Source: Arthrobacter sp.
GTDB lineage: Bacteria > Actinomycetota > Actinomycetes > Actinomycetales > Micrococcaceae
DNA: 64,000 nt
NCBI GenBank assembly: GCA_023264815.1
Contig: JAHFUZ010000008.1
Coordinates: forward strand, 1-64,000
Direction of reading: 5' to 3'
Both the position numbers and the translations under genes were made by a program. The notes under the pieces are model-generated. The model searched no databases and had not been told where the DNA came from. It worked only from the letters and a program-made list of their open reading frames with translations. Below, in pieces: positions 17,661 to 26,429 of the stretch. Positions within the stretch are counted from its first letter, which is position 1. Each line of letters opens with the position of its first letter.

Positions 17661-18395
17661 ATGACGAAGTTGCAGGCGGCCGCGAACCGCTACGGACAGG
17701 ATGTCTCGGCCGGTATTGACGCCGAACCTGACGGCGTGATCGCGTTGGCCCCCGGCCTGGCGGCCATCTGGGAACTCGCCGCCCCCTTGCTGCGCGTGCG
17801 CGACAACGACGCCCACACGCTCTACGCGTTGGGGCTGGCCAGCGCCCTGCTGGACGCACATCCGGAAGCGGATGCCGCCGTCGTACTCCCCGCGATCATG
17901 CTGCACGATATCGGCTGGTCCCAGGTGCCGCCGTCGGAGGTCCTGCAGGCGATCGCGCCCGGCGGCGGCAGGGCTGACCTGGTGCTGCTGCATGAAAAGG
18001 AGGGCGCCCGGCTGGCTGCCGGAATCCTCGCCGAGCGCGGATATGACGACGCGAAAATTCCCGCAATTCTGGGGATTATCGACGGTCACGATTCCCGCCG
18101 GGAGGCCCTTTCCATTGAGGACGCGATCGTCAAGGATGCGGACAAGACCTGGCGGCTCAGCCCGCACGGCATCAATACGGTGATGGACTGGTTCGGGCTG
18201 GACCGGGGGCAGGCGCTGCGGCTGTGCAGCCAGCGCGTGCACGGCCACTTGTTCACCGAGGAGGCGAAAGCCATGGCGCGGGCGCTGTCCGCGCTGGAAT
18301 CGGTGACGCTGTGGCCGCAGCGGCAGCGGCTGCTCCAGACCCCCGGGGATGACGGCGGGGAGTCCGCCGGGGACGACAGCGTGGCCGGCGTCTAG
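17661..18395 (+). CDS. HD-domain phosphohydrolase, CreD-like paralogue
   Basis: The 244-residue protein has an HD metal-binding core: MLHDIGW with His82-Asp83, HEKEGARLA about 30 residues later, and IIDGHDSRREALSIEDAIVKDADKTWR. The same blocks in the same order and spacing occur in the product of 43214-43969, the CreD-like enzyme of the cresol operon, so the two are paralogues. It probably hydrolyses a phosphomonoester. The next gene downstream (46 bases) is an IclR regulator, and the two may be cotranscribed. The substrate is unknown. Confidence 0.8.
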   Translation: MTKLQAAANRYGQDVSAGIDAEPDGVIALAPGLAAIWELAAPLLRVRDNDAHTLYALGLASALLDAHPEADAAVVLPAIMLHDIGWSQVPPSEVLQAIAPGGGRADLVLLHEKEGARLAAGILAERGYDDAKIPAILGIIDGHDSRREALSIEDAIVKDADKTWRLSPHGINTVMDWFGLDRGQALRLCSQRVHGHLFTEEAKAMARALSALESVTLWPQRQRLLQTPGDDGGESAGDDSVAGV

Positions 18396-18441
18396 ACTCG
18401 AATCCGGACGCCGAGGGGCGCACTGGAACGAGGAGGTCACC

Positions 18442-19236
18442 ATGGCCGGCGGAAGCCGCGAACCCGGGCGAACCGTGACATCCAAGGTGCTGGCCATCCT
18501 GGAAGCGTTTGAGACCTCCCGCGGTGCGCTGAGCCTGACAGATATTGCCGAAAAGTCGGAGCTGCCGCTGAGCACCACGCACCGGCTGGTCAACGAACTG
18601 GCGGACTGGGGTTTCCTCTCCCGCGAACCCAACGGCCGCTACCAGCTGGGCATCCGGCTGTGGGAGCTTGCCCAAAACACCGGCCGCCAACTCCGCGACG
18701 CTGCCCGCCCCTATGTCCAGGACCTCTTCTCCCTGACGGGCGAGACCGCGCACCTCGCCGTCCGGTCAGGGCACGAGGTTCTGTACATTGACCGGGTCTA
18801 TGGTTCCAAGCGCGTTCCCCGTGCCTCCCGCGTGGGAGGCCGGCTGCCCATGCACGCCACCGCCGTCGGGAAGGTCATCCTCGCGTTCGAGGACGACTGG
18901 GTGCGGGACGCCTACCTGGACCGGAACCTGGAACGGCCCACCGCGCACACCCACATCGACCCCCGGAAGTTTGCCGATGAGCTGGCCCAGATCCGGGAAC
19001 AGGGGTACGCCACCACCGTGGAGGAGGTGCGGCTGGGCTCCTGTTCCATTGCCGTGCCGGTGTTCCACACAGGCAGGATCGGCGCCGCCATCGGCCTGGT
19101 GCTGCCCACGTCCCACGCGTCCACCATGACCCGGCACCTCCCTGTCCTGAAGGGAATTTCGGCGCAGATCGAGCGGGCCACCGCCCGGATTCCGCTGGAG
19201 ACGCTGATCGGTGTGCACCGGACGGGCAGGGACTGA
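18442..19236 (+). CDS. IclR-family transcriptional regulator
   Basis: This 264-residue regulator has an N-terminal winged helix (SLTDIAEKSELPLSTTHRLVNELADWGFL) and the IclR effector domain (LPMHATAVGKVILAF near 140, GYATTVEEVRLGSCSIAVPVF near 195). The ATG at 18442 has AGGAGG upstream. Members of this family typically control aromatic-acid or acetate catabolism and sense the pathway substrate. It follows the HD phosphohydrolase gene. Together with the 26430-27269 product it is one of two candidates for the TTCC-N7-GGAA regulon in this window. Confidence 0.88.
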   Translation: MAGGSREPGRTVTSKVLAILEAFETSRGALSLTDIAEKSELPLSTTHRLVNELADWGFLSREPNGRYQLGIRLWELAQNTGRQLRDAARPYVQDLFSLTGETAHLAVRSGHEVLYIDRVYGSKRVPRASRVGGRLPMHATAVGKVILAFEDDWVRDAYLDRNLERPTAHTHIDPRKFADELAQIREQGYATTVEEVRLGSCSIAVPVFHTGRIGAAIGLVLPTSHASTMTRHLPVLKGISAQIERATARIPLETLIGVHRTGRD

Positions 19237-19298
19237 CGCCTGGAATCTTCACTACTTCCTCGGCATGAAGAAGCCGTGCGCAGCTCATCAGGTCCGGC

Positions 19299-19646
19299 TC
19301 ATTGCGCAACGGGGATAAGCAGGACGGTGAAGATTCCCAAACTGGCAAGGACGACGACGCTGGCCGCCAGGGCGGCGATCGAACGGACATCGGGTGTCAT
19401 TGCTTCATCGTTGATGCCGTTGATGGCGCGGTGGAATCTTCGCTTGCGGGTGAGGTTTATAGCCGCGGACGTCATGACGGAGGCCGCTACCAGCGTGGCC
19501 GCAAACCAGCCGTGGTGCGGCATCCAGCGAAGGAAGACGGCGGCTGCAACTGTCAGGGACAGGGTGGTGCGTCCCCACGCCATGTCCGTGCGTTCCGGCT
19601 GCAGTCCGGGGTCGTCATGGATTGGCGTGTCAGATGGTGGAGGCAT
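19299..19646 (-). CDS. DUF202 membrane protein
   Basis: This 115-residue protein begins PERTDMAWGRTTLSLTVAAA, the DUF202 signature, and has three membrane spans. It starts three bases after the stop of the upstream DUF202 gene, so the pair is translationally coupled and probably forms one membrane complex. DUF202 proteins (YidH/YidG and the Vtc1 group) have no firm biochemical role in bacteria. Confidence 0.8.
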   Translation of the reverse strand: MPPPSDTPIHDDPGLQPERTDMAWGRTTLSLTVAAAVFLRWMPHHGWFAATLVAASVMTSAAINLTRKRRFHRAINGINDEAMTPDVRSIAALAASVVVLASLGIFTVLLIPVAQ

Positions 19647-19649
19647 GGA

Positions 19650-20048
19650 TTAGAAGGGGCGGACGAGGACGAAGACCGTCATGATGGCGACGACGAGGCC
19701 TCCGCCGATTGCCAGGACCGGGGCAATCCACGGCAGCGGCAGTGGGTTCTTGCGGCGCATGGAGCGTTCGACATTCAGCCAGCGGAAGAATGAGCCTCCG
19801 CCGATAAGGAGCGCGAGAACGAGAAGCAGGAGGGCGACAGTTTTGCGGAGTTCGGGGCCGAAGAGATCGGCCATGAAGGCCTCGACGGCGACACCGCCGG
19901 CGAGCAATGCCAAGGAGGTGCGGATCCACGCGAGAAATGTGCGTTCGTTTGCCAGGGTAAAGCGCGGGTCCGGTTCGGTGCCGCCGCCCAGTATGAGGCC
20001 GGAGAGCCCGGTTCGTCCCCCGTCGCGGCGGGCATCTAATTTCTCCAT
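19650..20048 (-). CDS. YidH/DUF202 family membrane protein
   Basis: The 132-residue protein has DPRFTLANERTFLAWIRTSLALLAGG, the classic YidH/DUF202 motif, and three membrane helices. AAAGGGA precedes the ATG at 20048. It is the first of two adjacent DUF202 genes. The arrangement of a long and a short paralogue side by side mirrors the yidH-yidG pair of enterobacteria. The function is not established. Confidence 0.85.
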   Translation of the reverse strand: MEKLDARRDGGRTGLSGLILGGGTEPDPRFTLANERTFLAWIRTSLALLAGGVAVEAFMADLFGPELRKTVALLLLVLALLIGGGSFFRWLNVERSMRRKNPLPLPWIAPVLAIGGGLVVAIMTVFVLVRPF

Positions 20049-20090
20049 GGGTGGTCCCTTTCGTATCCTTCGCGTGTCGCGCAGGCGAGT

Positions 20091-20117
20091 AGGGGAGGCC
20101 GCGCTGCGGCCTCCCCT
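20091..20117 (-). terminator. Hairpin terminator after MFS gene
   Basis: AGGGGAGGCCGC, a three-base loop and the exact complement form a 12-bp stem 28 bases past the stop of the 20145-21575 gene. There is no clear T-run, which is common in high-GC actinobacteria. Confidence 0.7.
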
Positions 20118-20144
20118 GGCTAGCTCCTTTGTGGTGGTGTGTCG

Positions 20145-21575
20145 TTAGGGCTTAGCCGCTGCCTCCAGTGACGTTGCCTCGGCTTCGACGGCCGGTGCGG
20201 GTGCCTCGAGTGTGTGGCTTGCGGCTACGTCCAGACCGAGCCGGCGGCGGTCCCGCTGCTGGTTGACGAACAGCAGTGCCAGGACGCCGAAGGCCAGCAT
20301 CAGGCCGCCGGCCAGGGCGAACGCCGCACGGTAGCCGTCTCCCGGGGTGGCCGCGCCTCCAATCAGGAACCCGGACACTGCCGGGGCGAAGACGCCGCCC
20401 GTGGTGAGCACCGCGTTTGCGATGGAGAGGTTGGCGCCGCGCTGGGCGATGGTTGTCAGCTCCGCTACCACGAGGTAGGTGATGGCGAACAGAGCCGGGG
20501 CCGTTCCGAAGCCGAAAACCATCAGTGTGATGGACAGGATCGGAGACGTGGTCATGGTGGCGGCCACCAGGCACGCGCCGGCAAAGGTTCCGGCACCGCC
20601 GAGTACCCAGCCGCGCGCCTTTCTCGTGGGCACGCCCCTGACGTGCAGGCGCTGCGTCAGGGCACTGAGGCCCACCGTGGCAATGGTGCCCCAGGCGGCC
20701 GGCAGGGCGATCATGGCGCCGGACTGCTGGCCGCTGAAGCCCAGGACATTCTGGAAATATGCCGGTCCCCAGGACATGGCCAGGGTAAAGGTCCAGTAGC
20801 CGAAGAACGATGCCAGGACCGCGAAAATCCAGCTGGGGGAGAGGATGGTGCGCCAGTAGCGGATCTTGGTTTCGGCCACCACCGGAGATTCTTCCGGTGC
20901 GACGCCGTCGATTTCCTGTTCTGCCTTCCGGCTGGTGTACGGGCCTTCCTTGCCCACAATGACCCAGAAGACAGACCAGACCAGGCCCACAATGGCCAGC
21001 AAGGCAAAAGCAGTCTGCCACCCGAACGCTCCGATGACCCAGGCCAAGACCGGGGCGAACGCCACGATGCCCAGTGTCACGCCGGACGATGCCAGTGCCG
21101 CCGGGGTGGCGCCCTTCTTCTCGGGGAACCACTTGTAGATGCCATGCATCAGCACCGGTGCCAGCGGACCTTCGCCGGCACCCAGGAGCAGGCGGCTTGC
21201 CCAAAGTGCGGGCAGCGACGCGAACAGCAGGATGGGAACCTGCGCCACGGACCACAGCAGGCACAGAACCAGGAGGATCCATTTGCTGGAGACCTTGTTG
21301 GCGATAGGGGCGGCCACGATCTGGGCCACGCCGAAGGTCAGGAACATTGCACTGCCCACCAGGCCGAACTGCTCAGGGGTGATGCCCAGCTGCTTCATCA
21401 GCGGGACCGCCGCGATGCCCAGGACAGCCTTGTCCGCCCAGCTGAGCATCATCAGGAAAAGCAGGCTGAACGTCATGAACCAGCCGTAACGGTTGCGCTT
21501 GGCCCGGGACCAGGTCCGGGGATCACGGGAGGTCGCGGCGCCCGGCTTCACACCGGAAAAGGGAGTTTCAGACAC
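20145..21575 (-). CDS. MFS transporter, anion:cation symporter (ACS) type
   Basis: This 476-residue carrier has 12 spans. The first helix has the MMLSWADKAVLGIAAVPLMKQLG pattern, helix 4 carries LLLGAGEGPLAPVL, and a long cytoplasmic loop follows helix 6. ACS carriers import organic anions such as phthalate, gluconates or aromatic acids. The start is a GTG with a poor ribosome site. A TTCC-N7-GGAA palindrome 91 bases upstream ties it to the aromatic cluster, so an aromatic acid is the likely cargo. Confidence 0.85.
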   Translation of the reverse strand: MSETPFSGVKPGAATSRDPRTWSRAKRNRYGWFMTFSLLFLMMLSWADKAVLGIAAVPLMKQLGITPEQFGLVGSAMFLTFGVAQIVAAPIANKVSSKWILLVLCLLWSVAQVPILLFASLPALWASRLLLGAGEGPLAPVLMHGIYKWFPEKKGATPAALASSGVTLGIVAFAPVLAWVIGAFGWQTAFALLAIVGLVWSVFWVIVGKEGPYTSRKAEQEIDGVAPEESPVVAETKIRYWRTILSPSWIFAVLASFFGYWTFTLAMSWGPAYFQNVLGFSGQQSGAMIALPAAWGTIATVGLSALTQRLHVRGVPTRKARGWVLGGAGTFAGACLVAATMTTSPILSITLMVFGFGTAPALFAITYLVVAELTTIAQRGANLSIANAVLTTGGVFAPAVSGFLIGGAATPGDGYRAAFALAGGLMLAFGVLALLFVNQQRDRRRLGLDVAASHTLEAPAPAVEAEATSLEAAAKP

Positions 21576-21654
21576 AGTTGGCCCAATCGTTGAAGGGGAG
21601 CTTTTGCCGGTATTTCAGCGGCTTTTCCTTGACTTTAGGCTCGTGTGACCGGCC

Positions 21655-22938
21655 TTACATTGAAGCTTTCCGTTGAGCGGAAAGCCGCTTTTCCTGGCGT
21701 CGCGTCGGGACCGACCTCCCGGCCCGGGACCGTCCCAGGAATGCCAGCAGGACAATTCCCAGGGCGCTTAATCCGGACGTCAGCCACCAGGTGGTGCCCC
21801 AGCCGCCGGTGGCGGTGGCGAGCAGGGCGAACATCATGGGCCCCAGGAAGTTTCCCACATTGAAGATCTGCTGAGTCAAACCCAGGACGGCGGTGACAGA
21901 GCCGTCCGCAGGTGCGATGCGCACCGAGTAGCTGGTCACCGCGGCAGGGATGAGGCCCCCGACGGCGGAAAAGAGGGCAATGAGGAGAACCTGGACTACC
22001 AGGCCGTTCCCGAGTCGGCCCCAGTCGACGGCAAATGTCGCCACCGAGGCGGCGGACATCGACAGGAAGGTCCAAAATATGATCCTCCGCTCCGAGAGCC
22101 CGCGCTGGATCAGCGGGCCGGCACAGAGGGCGCCGATCGCGTTCACACCGCCCACCGCGGCGCTGAGGATGCCCGGCCAGGGCCCGTCGAGCCCTGCTGA
22201 GCGGTAAATCGACGGCAGGAACCCCAGCACTGCCATCCACTGCGCGGTGTAGCAGGCGAACACCAGGCCGATGATCCAGGGCGGACGCGTTGCCACGGTC
22301 CGGCCAACCCGCAGCAGCGCCGGCCGGAGGCCGGTTTCGGCAGGTGTCTGGTCTTTCGGCACCTTCCGAAGCAGCAGTGGCACCGGCAGCAGCGTCAGGA
22401 GTGCCATCACCAGCCACCATTCCCGCCAGCTGGCAACCTGCAGGAACAACGCACCTGCGGACAGGCCGATCAGCGTAGCCGCACCCTGGAACGTCGCCCA
22501 GCTCGCCAGTGCAATATTCAACCGCTGCGGCGGGGCCACCTTACGAATAAGGGCAGGGGCAACCACTACGGCCAGCAGGAATCCGACGCCTTCCACGGTT
22601 CGTGCTGCCATCAGCAATCCGGTGCCGGGAGCAGCTGCGCCCAGGGCGGAGGCAGCGGCCAGCAGGACAAGCCCGGAAACAAGGAGCCTGCGCAGTCCGG
22701 CCATCTCCCCGCCCACAGCCGTGGCCAGGCCGCCCACCACGCTCGCCAGCTGGATAATACCCAACAGCAGCCCGGCCTGGACCAGTGAAGTTCCAAGATC
22801 CGCCTGGATGCCCGCCAGGGCGGCGGGCAGCTTCCAGATGTGCATGGCTGCGGCGATGCCTGCGGCCAGGACGGCAAGCCAGGCCCCGTCCGTCGCTCTG
22901 GCGTCAATGGCTGGTGAGGTGTGCGACGGCAGTGCCAA
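21655..22938 (-). CDS. MFS transporter (CynX/NimT-like)
   Basis: The 427-residue protein has 12 predicted membrane helices and a short N-terminus. No substrate-specific motif is evident; the general look is that of the cyanate/nitroimidazole transporter group. The start is probably TTG at 22938, with AGGA seven bases upstream; the next in-frame ATG is 31 codons inside the first helix. It lies 47 bases after the MBL hydrolase and is likely cotranscribed with ALDH and MBL. The operator at 21666 lies within its last codons. Confidence 0.78.
   Translation of the reverse strand: MALPSHTSPAIDARATDGAWLAVLAAGIAAAMHIWKLPAALAGIQADLGTSLVQAGLLLGIIQLASVVGGLATAVGGEMAGLRRLLVSGLVLLAAASALGAAAPGTGLLMAARTVEGVGFLLAVVVAPALIRKVAPPQRLNIALASWATFQGAATLIGLSAGALFLQVASWREWWLVMALLTLLPVPLLLRKVPKDQTPAETGLRPALLRVGRTVATRPPWIIGLVFACYTAQWMAVLGFLPSIYRSAGLDGPWPGILSAAVGGVNAIGALCAGPLIQRGLSERRIIFWTFLSMSAASVATFAVDWGRLGNGLVVQVLLIALFSAVGGLIPAAVTSYSVRIAPADGSVTAVLGLTQQIFNVGNFLGPMMFALLATATGGWGTTWWLTSGLSALGIVLLAFLGRSRAGRSVPTRRQEKRLSAQRKASM
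21666..21684. promoter_or_regulatory. IclR-type operator candidate, site 1
   Basis: CTTTCCGTTGAGCGGAAAG is a perfect 7-5-7 inverted repeat (core TTCC-N7-GGAA) in the 3' end of the upstream MFS gene and 91 bases before the ACS transporter start. It differs by one spacer base from site 3 at 27286-27304. Confidence 0.75.
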
Positions 22939-22985
22939 AAGGAGTCCTAGCTGGAGGGTGACAGGTTCCCGGGATCGGGCTCCTC

Positions 22986-23912
22986 TTACGCGGGCGCCAG
23001 GACGGGGCTGCCGATGCGGAACCGCTGGCCGCTGACGGCTACGTCCACGGGGCCATCAAAGGCAGAGGCGGCCTGGCTGCGCCACCACTGCGGCTCGGCG
23101 CGCCCGGCAAGGTGTGACAGGACCAGCCGGCCCACGCCGGCGGCCGCTGCCACACGGCCGGCCCCGTCCGGTGCGGTGTGGGCGATCCGCTGGTGGTTCA
23201 GGAACTCCGGTGCGAAACCCTTGTCTGCGTAGAAGCCCAGATTGACGGCTTCATGCACCAGGACGTCCGCACCCTTGGCGAGCACAACCATGGCGTCGCA
23301 TTCGGCCGTATCGCCGGAGAACACCACGGAGCCGGCGTCGGTCTCGAAGCGGAAAGCCAAAGCGGGCCGGACGGGCGGGTGTTCCACCAGGATGCCGGTG
23401 ACCTTGACCCTGTCATCCTCATAGACGTCAAAGGGGCGGGCTGCCTCCGGGGAGCCGTGACCGGGCGTGGCCAGGTCCATGGTGCGCACCAGCGATGCCA
23501 GATCCGGACGGGCCTCGTCATGGATGCGGATGTCGATGTCGTAGGAAAACGCTTTGAGGGAATGCGACACCAGTTCGCCGGTGCCGGACAGGCCGCCCCC
23601 GCCGGCGCGGGTGGCATCCTTGCCCGGACCAACAATGGAGACGGGCCCGGTGAAGCCTTCCACCGGATTCCCCCAGTTCCACAGCAGGAACCCGGGAAGT
23701 TCCACAACGTGGTCCGAGTGCAGGTGGGTGACGAAGCCTGCTGTGAAGTCCTTGCCCCGGAGCCCGGCGTCATGGGCGGCGCGGGAGCACCCCAGGCCGA
23801 AGTCCACCATGTAGAAGGCGTCGCCTACAACCAGTGCGCTGGAGATGCCGTTTTCCGGTCCGCGGATAGCCGGGCCGGCGGCGGTGCCAAGAGTGATCAG
23901 TTCGACGCTCAC
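22986..23912 (-). CDS. MBL-fold metallohydrolase (arylsulfatase/RNase Z-like)
   Basis: This 308-residue metallo-beta-lactamase-fold protein has THLHSDHVVELPGFLL (HxHxDH zinc motif near residue 65), SGDTAECD near 205 and a C-terminal LSHLAGR histidine. The closest look is to AtsA/ElaC-type hydrolases. I chose the GTG at 23912, with AAGGA upstream, where the homology starts (SVELITLGTA); the open frame extends 33 codons further. It starts 28 bases after the ALDH stop. The substrate could be an aryl ester, lactone or sulfate in the aromatic pathway; this cannot be decided from the sequence. Confidence 0.82.
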   Translation of the reverse strand: MSVELITLGTAAGPAIRGPENGISSALVVGDAFYMVDFGLGCSRAAHDAGLRGKDFTAGFVTHLHSDHVVELPGFLLWNWGNPVEGFTGPVSIVGPGKDATRAGGGGLSGTGELVSHSLKAFSYDIDIRIHDEARPDLASLVRTMDLATPGHGSPEAARPFDVYEDDRVKVTGILVEHPPVRPALAFRFETDAGSVVFSGDTAECDAMVVLAKGADVLVHEAVNLGFYADKGFAPEFLNHQRIAHTAPDGAGRVAAAAGVGRLVLSHLAGRAEPQWWRSQAASAFDGPVDVAVSGQRFRIGSPVLAPA

Positions 23913-23940
23913 AGGGAAGTCCTTCTGCAGAATTGTGGGG

Positions 23941-25320
23941 TCAGGCGTGGGGGCGGGCATTGATGACGCGGGTTTCCAGGTATTCCTCGAGTCCCCAGCG
24001 GCCGCGTTCACGGCCGACGCCGGATGCCTTCCAGCCGCCGAACGGCGCGTCCGGTTCCACCAGGGTGTGCTGGTTGACCCACACGGTTCCGGCCTCGATG
24101 CGTGAGGCGATGGCGTGGGCCCGTTCCTGGTCGGGGCTCCAGACGGATGCGCCCAGGCCGAATTCCCCGGCGTTCAGGCCGGCGATGGTTTCGTCGAGGT
24201 TGTCGTAGGCCACGATGGGCAGTGCGGCGCCGAACTGTTCCTGTTCCACCAGGTCCATTCCCGGCTCAGCGTCGATCACCACAGTGGGGGAGAGGAAGTA
24301 GCCGGGCAGATCGCAGCCGGCGGTGCCGCCGGAGAGGATGCGGGCCCCGGCGCCCACAGCGGAATCGACCAGGCCGCGGACCAGTTTGAGCTGGGACTCG
24401 TTGTGCATTGGGCCCATGGTGGTACCGTCCGCGATGCCGTGGCCCAGCACATGGCGGGCGGCCTCGGTGGCAATGGCCTCAGCCAGTTCCGCGCTGCGGC
24501 TGCGCGGGACGTACACACGCTTGACCGCCATGCAGACCTGGCCGGCGTTGCGGAAGGCGCTGCCCACAATACCGCGGGCGGTGACGGCGATGTCGGCGTC
24601 GTCCAGGACAACGGCAGGATCGTTACCGCCCAGTTCCATAGTGACGCGCTTGACGGTGGATGCAGCCTGCTGGGCGATGGAGATGCCCACTTCCGTGGAA
24701 CCCGTGAAGGAGATCTTCCGGATGCCGGGCGAGGTGCTCAGGGCAACGTTTACTGTCCGCCGCGAACTGGTGCGGACCTGCAGTACGCCGGGCGGGAGGA
24801 CCTCATTGAGCAGGTTGACCAGGGCGATGGTGGACAGGGGCGTGGACGGGGAGGGCTTGGCGATCACGGTGCAGCCGGCCACCAGGGCCGGGGCGAGCTT
24901 TACACAGAGCAAGGAAATGGGGAAGTTCCACGGCGTGATGGTGCCAACCAGGCCAACCGGCCGGTACTGGACCTCAAGTGTCCTGTCGGCCCGGGGTGCG
25001 AGGGGCTCGGTTTCGTCCCACCCAAGGTCCGCGTAGTACTCAAAGAGTCCGGCCGCCACGGTGAACTCCCCCGCCGCCTCGGCCTTGGGTTTGCCCTGTT
25101 CCCGGGAGAGCAGCGTGGACAGGGCATCCAGGTCGCGGCGGATCAGTGCGGCGCCTGCGCGCAGCGCACTGCGGCGCGCCTCCCGGTCAGCAGCCCAGCC
25201 GGCCGACGCTGCACGGGCGGCAGAAACCGCGAGCTCAACGTCCTGGGCGGTGTTTTCCGGAGCGTGTCCAACGAGCTTGAGGGTGGCCGGGTCATGGACC
25301 TCATACTGGGCTGCCGTCAT
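23941..25320 (-). CDS. NAD(P)-dependent aldehyde dehydrogenase
   Basis: The 459-residue ALDH has TITPWNFPISLLCVKLAPAL near 130, FTGSTEVG (Rossmann), MELGGNDPAVVL (catalytic Glu near 230) and GQVCMAVKR (nucleophile Cys near 265). It oxidises an aldehyde to an acid. The divergent SDR across the operator at 25390 resembles coniferyl-alcohol dehydrogenase, so the pair could convert an aromatic alcohol to the acid via the aldehyde. It heads the ALDH-MBL-MFS operon. Confidence 0.87.
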   Translation of the reverse strand: MTAAQYEVHDPATLKLVGHAPENTAQDVELAVSAARAASAGWAADREARRSALRAGAALIRRDLDALSTLLSREQGKPKAEAAGEFTVAAGLFEYYADLGWDETEPLAPRADRTLEVQYRPVGLVGTITPWNFPISLLCVKLAPALVAGCTVIAKPSPSTPLSTIALVNLLNEVLPPGVLQVRTSSRRTVNVALSTSPGIRKISFTGSTEVGISIAQQAASTVKRVTMELGGNDPAVVLDDADIAVTARGIVGSAFRNAGQVCMAVKRVYVPRSRSAELAEAIATEAARHVLGHGIADGTTMGPMHNESQLKLVRGLVDSAVGAGARILSGGTAGCDLPGYFLSPTVVIDAEPGMDLVEQEQFGAALPIVAYDNLDETIAGLNAGEFGLGASVWSPDQERAHAIASRIEAGTVWVNQHTLVEPDAPFGGWKASGVGRERGRWGLEEYLETRVINARPHA

Positions 25321-25389
25321 GGTTTGTCCTTTCGGCCGGGAGGAATTCTTATTCCAGTGTCATGGCACCGGTCACAATGACGGGGAGGG

Positions 25390-25408
25390 CTTTCCATCCA
25401 ACGGAAAG
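25390..25408. promoter_or_regulatory. IclR-type operator candidate, site 2
   Basis: CTTTCCATCCAACGGAAAG (six-base perfect arms, core TTCC-N7-GGAA) sits almost exactly midway between the divergent ALDH (69 bases) and SDR (70 bases) starts, an ideal position to control both promoters. Confidence 0.78.
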
Positions 25409-25478
25409 TTGGCCACGGGGGCCGGTGCACGCTTGCCACTATGGAGTGAAGCACGTCACGCACTAACGAGGAGTCTGC

Positions 25479-26279
25479 ATGTCCCAGGAGCAACTGCCCA
25501 TCGTACTCACCGGGGTTTCCTCCGGCATCGGGGCCCGGACGGCCCGGATCCTCGCCGGCCGCGGCGTCCCCTTGATCGGCATTGACCGTAACGCGCCCAC
25601 AGATTTTTCCGGCACGTTCGTCCAGGCCGACCTTTCCAGCCAGGCCGGCATTGATGCTGCCGCTGCGGCTGCGGCAGCCGCAGCGCCGAACGGCATCGCT
25701 GGGCTGGCGAACATTGCCGGGGTCCCCGGCACCGCACCGTGGCGGACTGTGCTGGCCGTTAACGTCTTCGGTGTCCGCGGGCTGGTCAGGGCGCTCGCCC
25801 CGCTGCTGGGCGAAGGGTCCGCCGTGGTGAACCTGGCCTCCAGCGTGGCCGTGAACTGGCGGGACGTGAAAGCGAAATGCTCCGCCTTCGCGCTCGCTGA
25901 CGATCAGGCTGCCGCGCTGGATTCGGTTGCGGACGATCACGAGGTCACCGCCGAGTCCTACCTCTTCTCCAAGCAGTGCGTCCGCGTCCTCACCGAGCAC
26001 CTGGCCGCCGAGTTGCTGCCGCAGCGGATCCGCGTTAACAGCGTCAGCCCGGGACCCGTGGCCACCCCCATCCTTGAAGACTTCAAAAAAGACCACGGCC
26101 GCGACAAGGTGGAGGGCGCCGGTGCCCTGCTGGGCCGCTTCGGTGACCCGGACGATATTGCGCCCGTCATCGACTTCCTGCTCCGCCCCGAATCGGGCTG
26201 GGTAAACGGTTCGGATATCCGCGTGGACGGCGGCCTGGGCGCATACCGCGGTTCCGGCCTCGCCACAGTGCCCCGGTGA
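25479..26279 (+). CDS. Short-chain dehydrogenase, coniferyl-alcohol dehydrogenase-like
   Basis: The 266-residue SDR has TGVSSGIG at residues 11-18 (NAD-binding), an NIAG motif, catalytic Ser (NLASSVAV) and ESYLFSKQC (YxxxK). An unusually long segment of about 30 residues lies between the Ser and Tyr motifs, as in coniferyl-alcohol dehydrogenase CalA and 3-alpha-hydroxysteroid dehydrogenase/carbonyl reductase. An Ala-repeat run (residues 60-70) precedes the fourth strand. It is probably an aromatic alcohol dehydrogenase feeding the divergent ALDH. It is followed by a strong terminator. Confidence 0.82.
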   Translation: MSQEQLPIVLTGVSSGIGARTARILAGRGVPLIGIDRNAPTDFSGTFVQADLSSQAGIDAAAAAAAAAAPNGIAGLANIAGVPGTAPWRTVLAVNVFGVRGLVRALAPLLGEGSAVVNLASSVAVNWRDVKAKCSAFALADDQAAALDSVADDHEVTAESYLFSKQCVRVLTEHLAAELLPQRIRVNSVSPGPVATPILEDFKKDHGRDKVEGAGALLGRFGDPDDIAPVIDFLLRPESGWVNGSDIRVDGGLGAYRGSGLATVPR

Positions 26280-26312
26280 GCGTGGTCGTCTCACGGCGGA
26301 TGTAAGAACGTA

Positions 26313-26356
26313 CGACGCCGGTGCCTCACCGTTCGCACTGGGAGGCACCGGCGTCG
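26313..26356 (+). terminator. Terminator after SDR gene
   Basis: A 15-bp perfect stem (CGACGCCGGTGCCTC and complement) with a 14-base loop starts 34 bases after the SDR stop. It separates the SDR gene from the following IclR gene. Confidence 0.8.
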
Positions 26357-26429
26357 GGCCTTAAGATGGCAGGACGCGGCACCGCGTCCAATACAGCGCC
26401 GCGCTCTCCAGCGCTCAGAAGGGTAAACC

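Noticed and set aside
25652..25690. Alanine-codon repeat (GCTGCG/GCAGCC) in the SDR gene
   Set aside because: It is a local poly-Ala stretch inside a helix of an intact protein, not a mobile or regulatory repeat.
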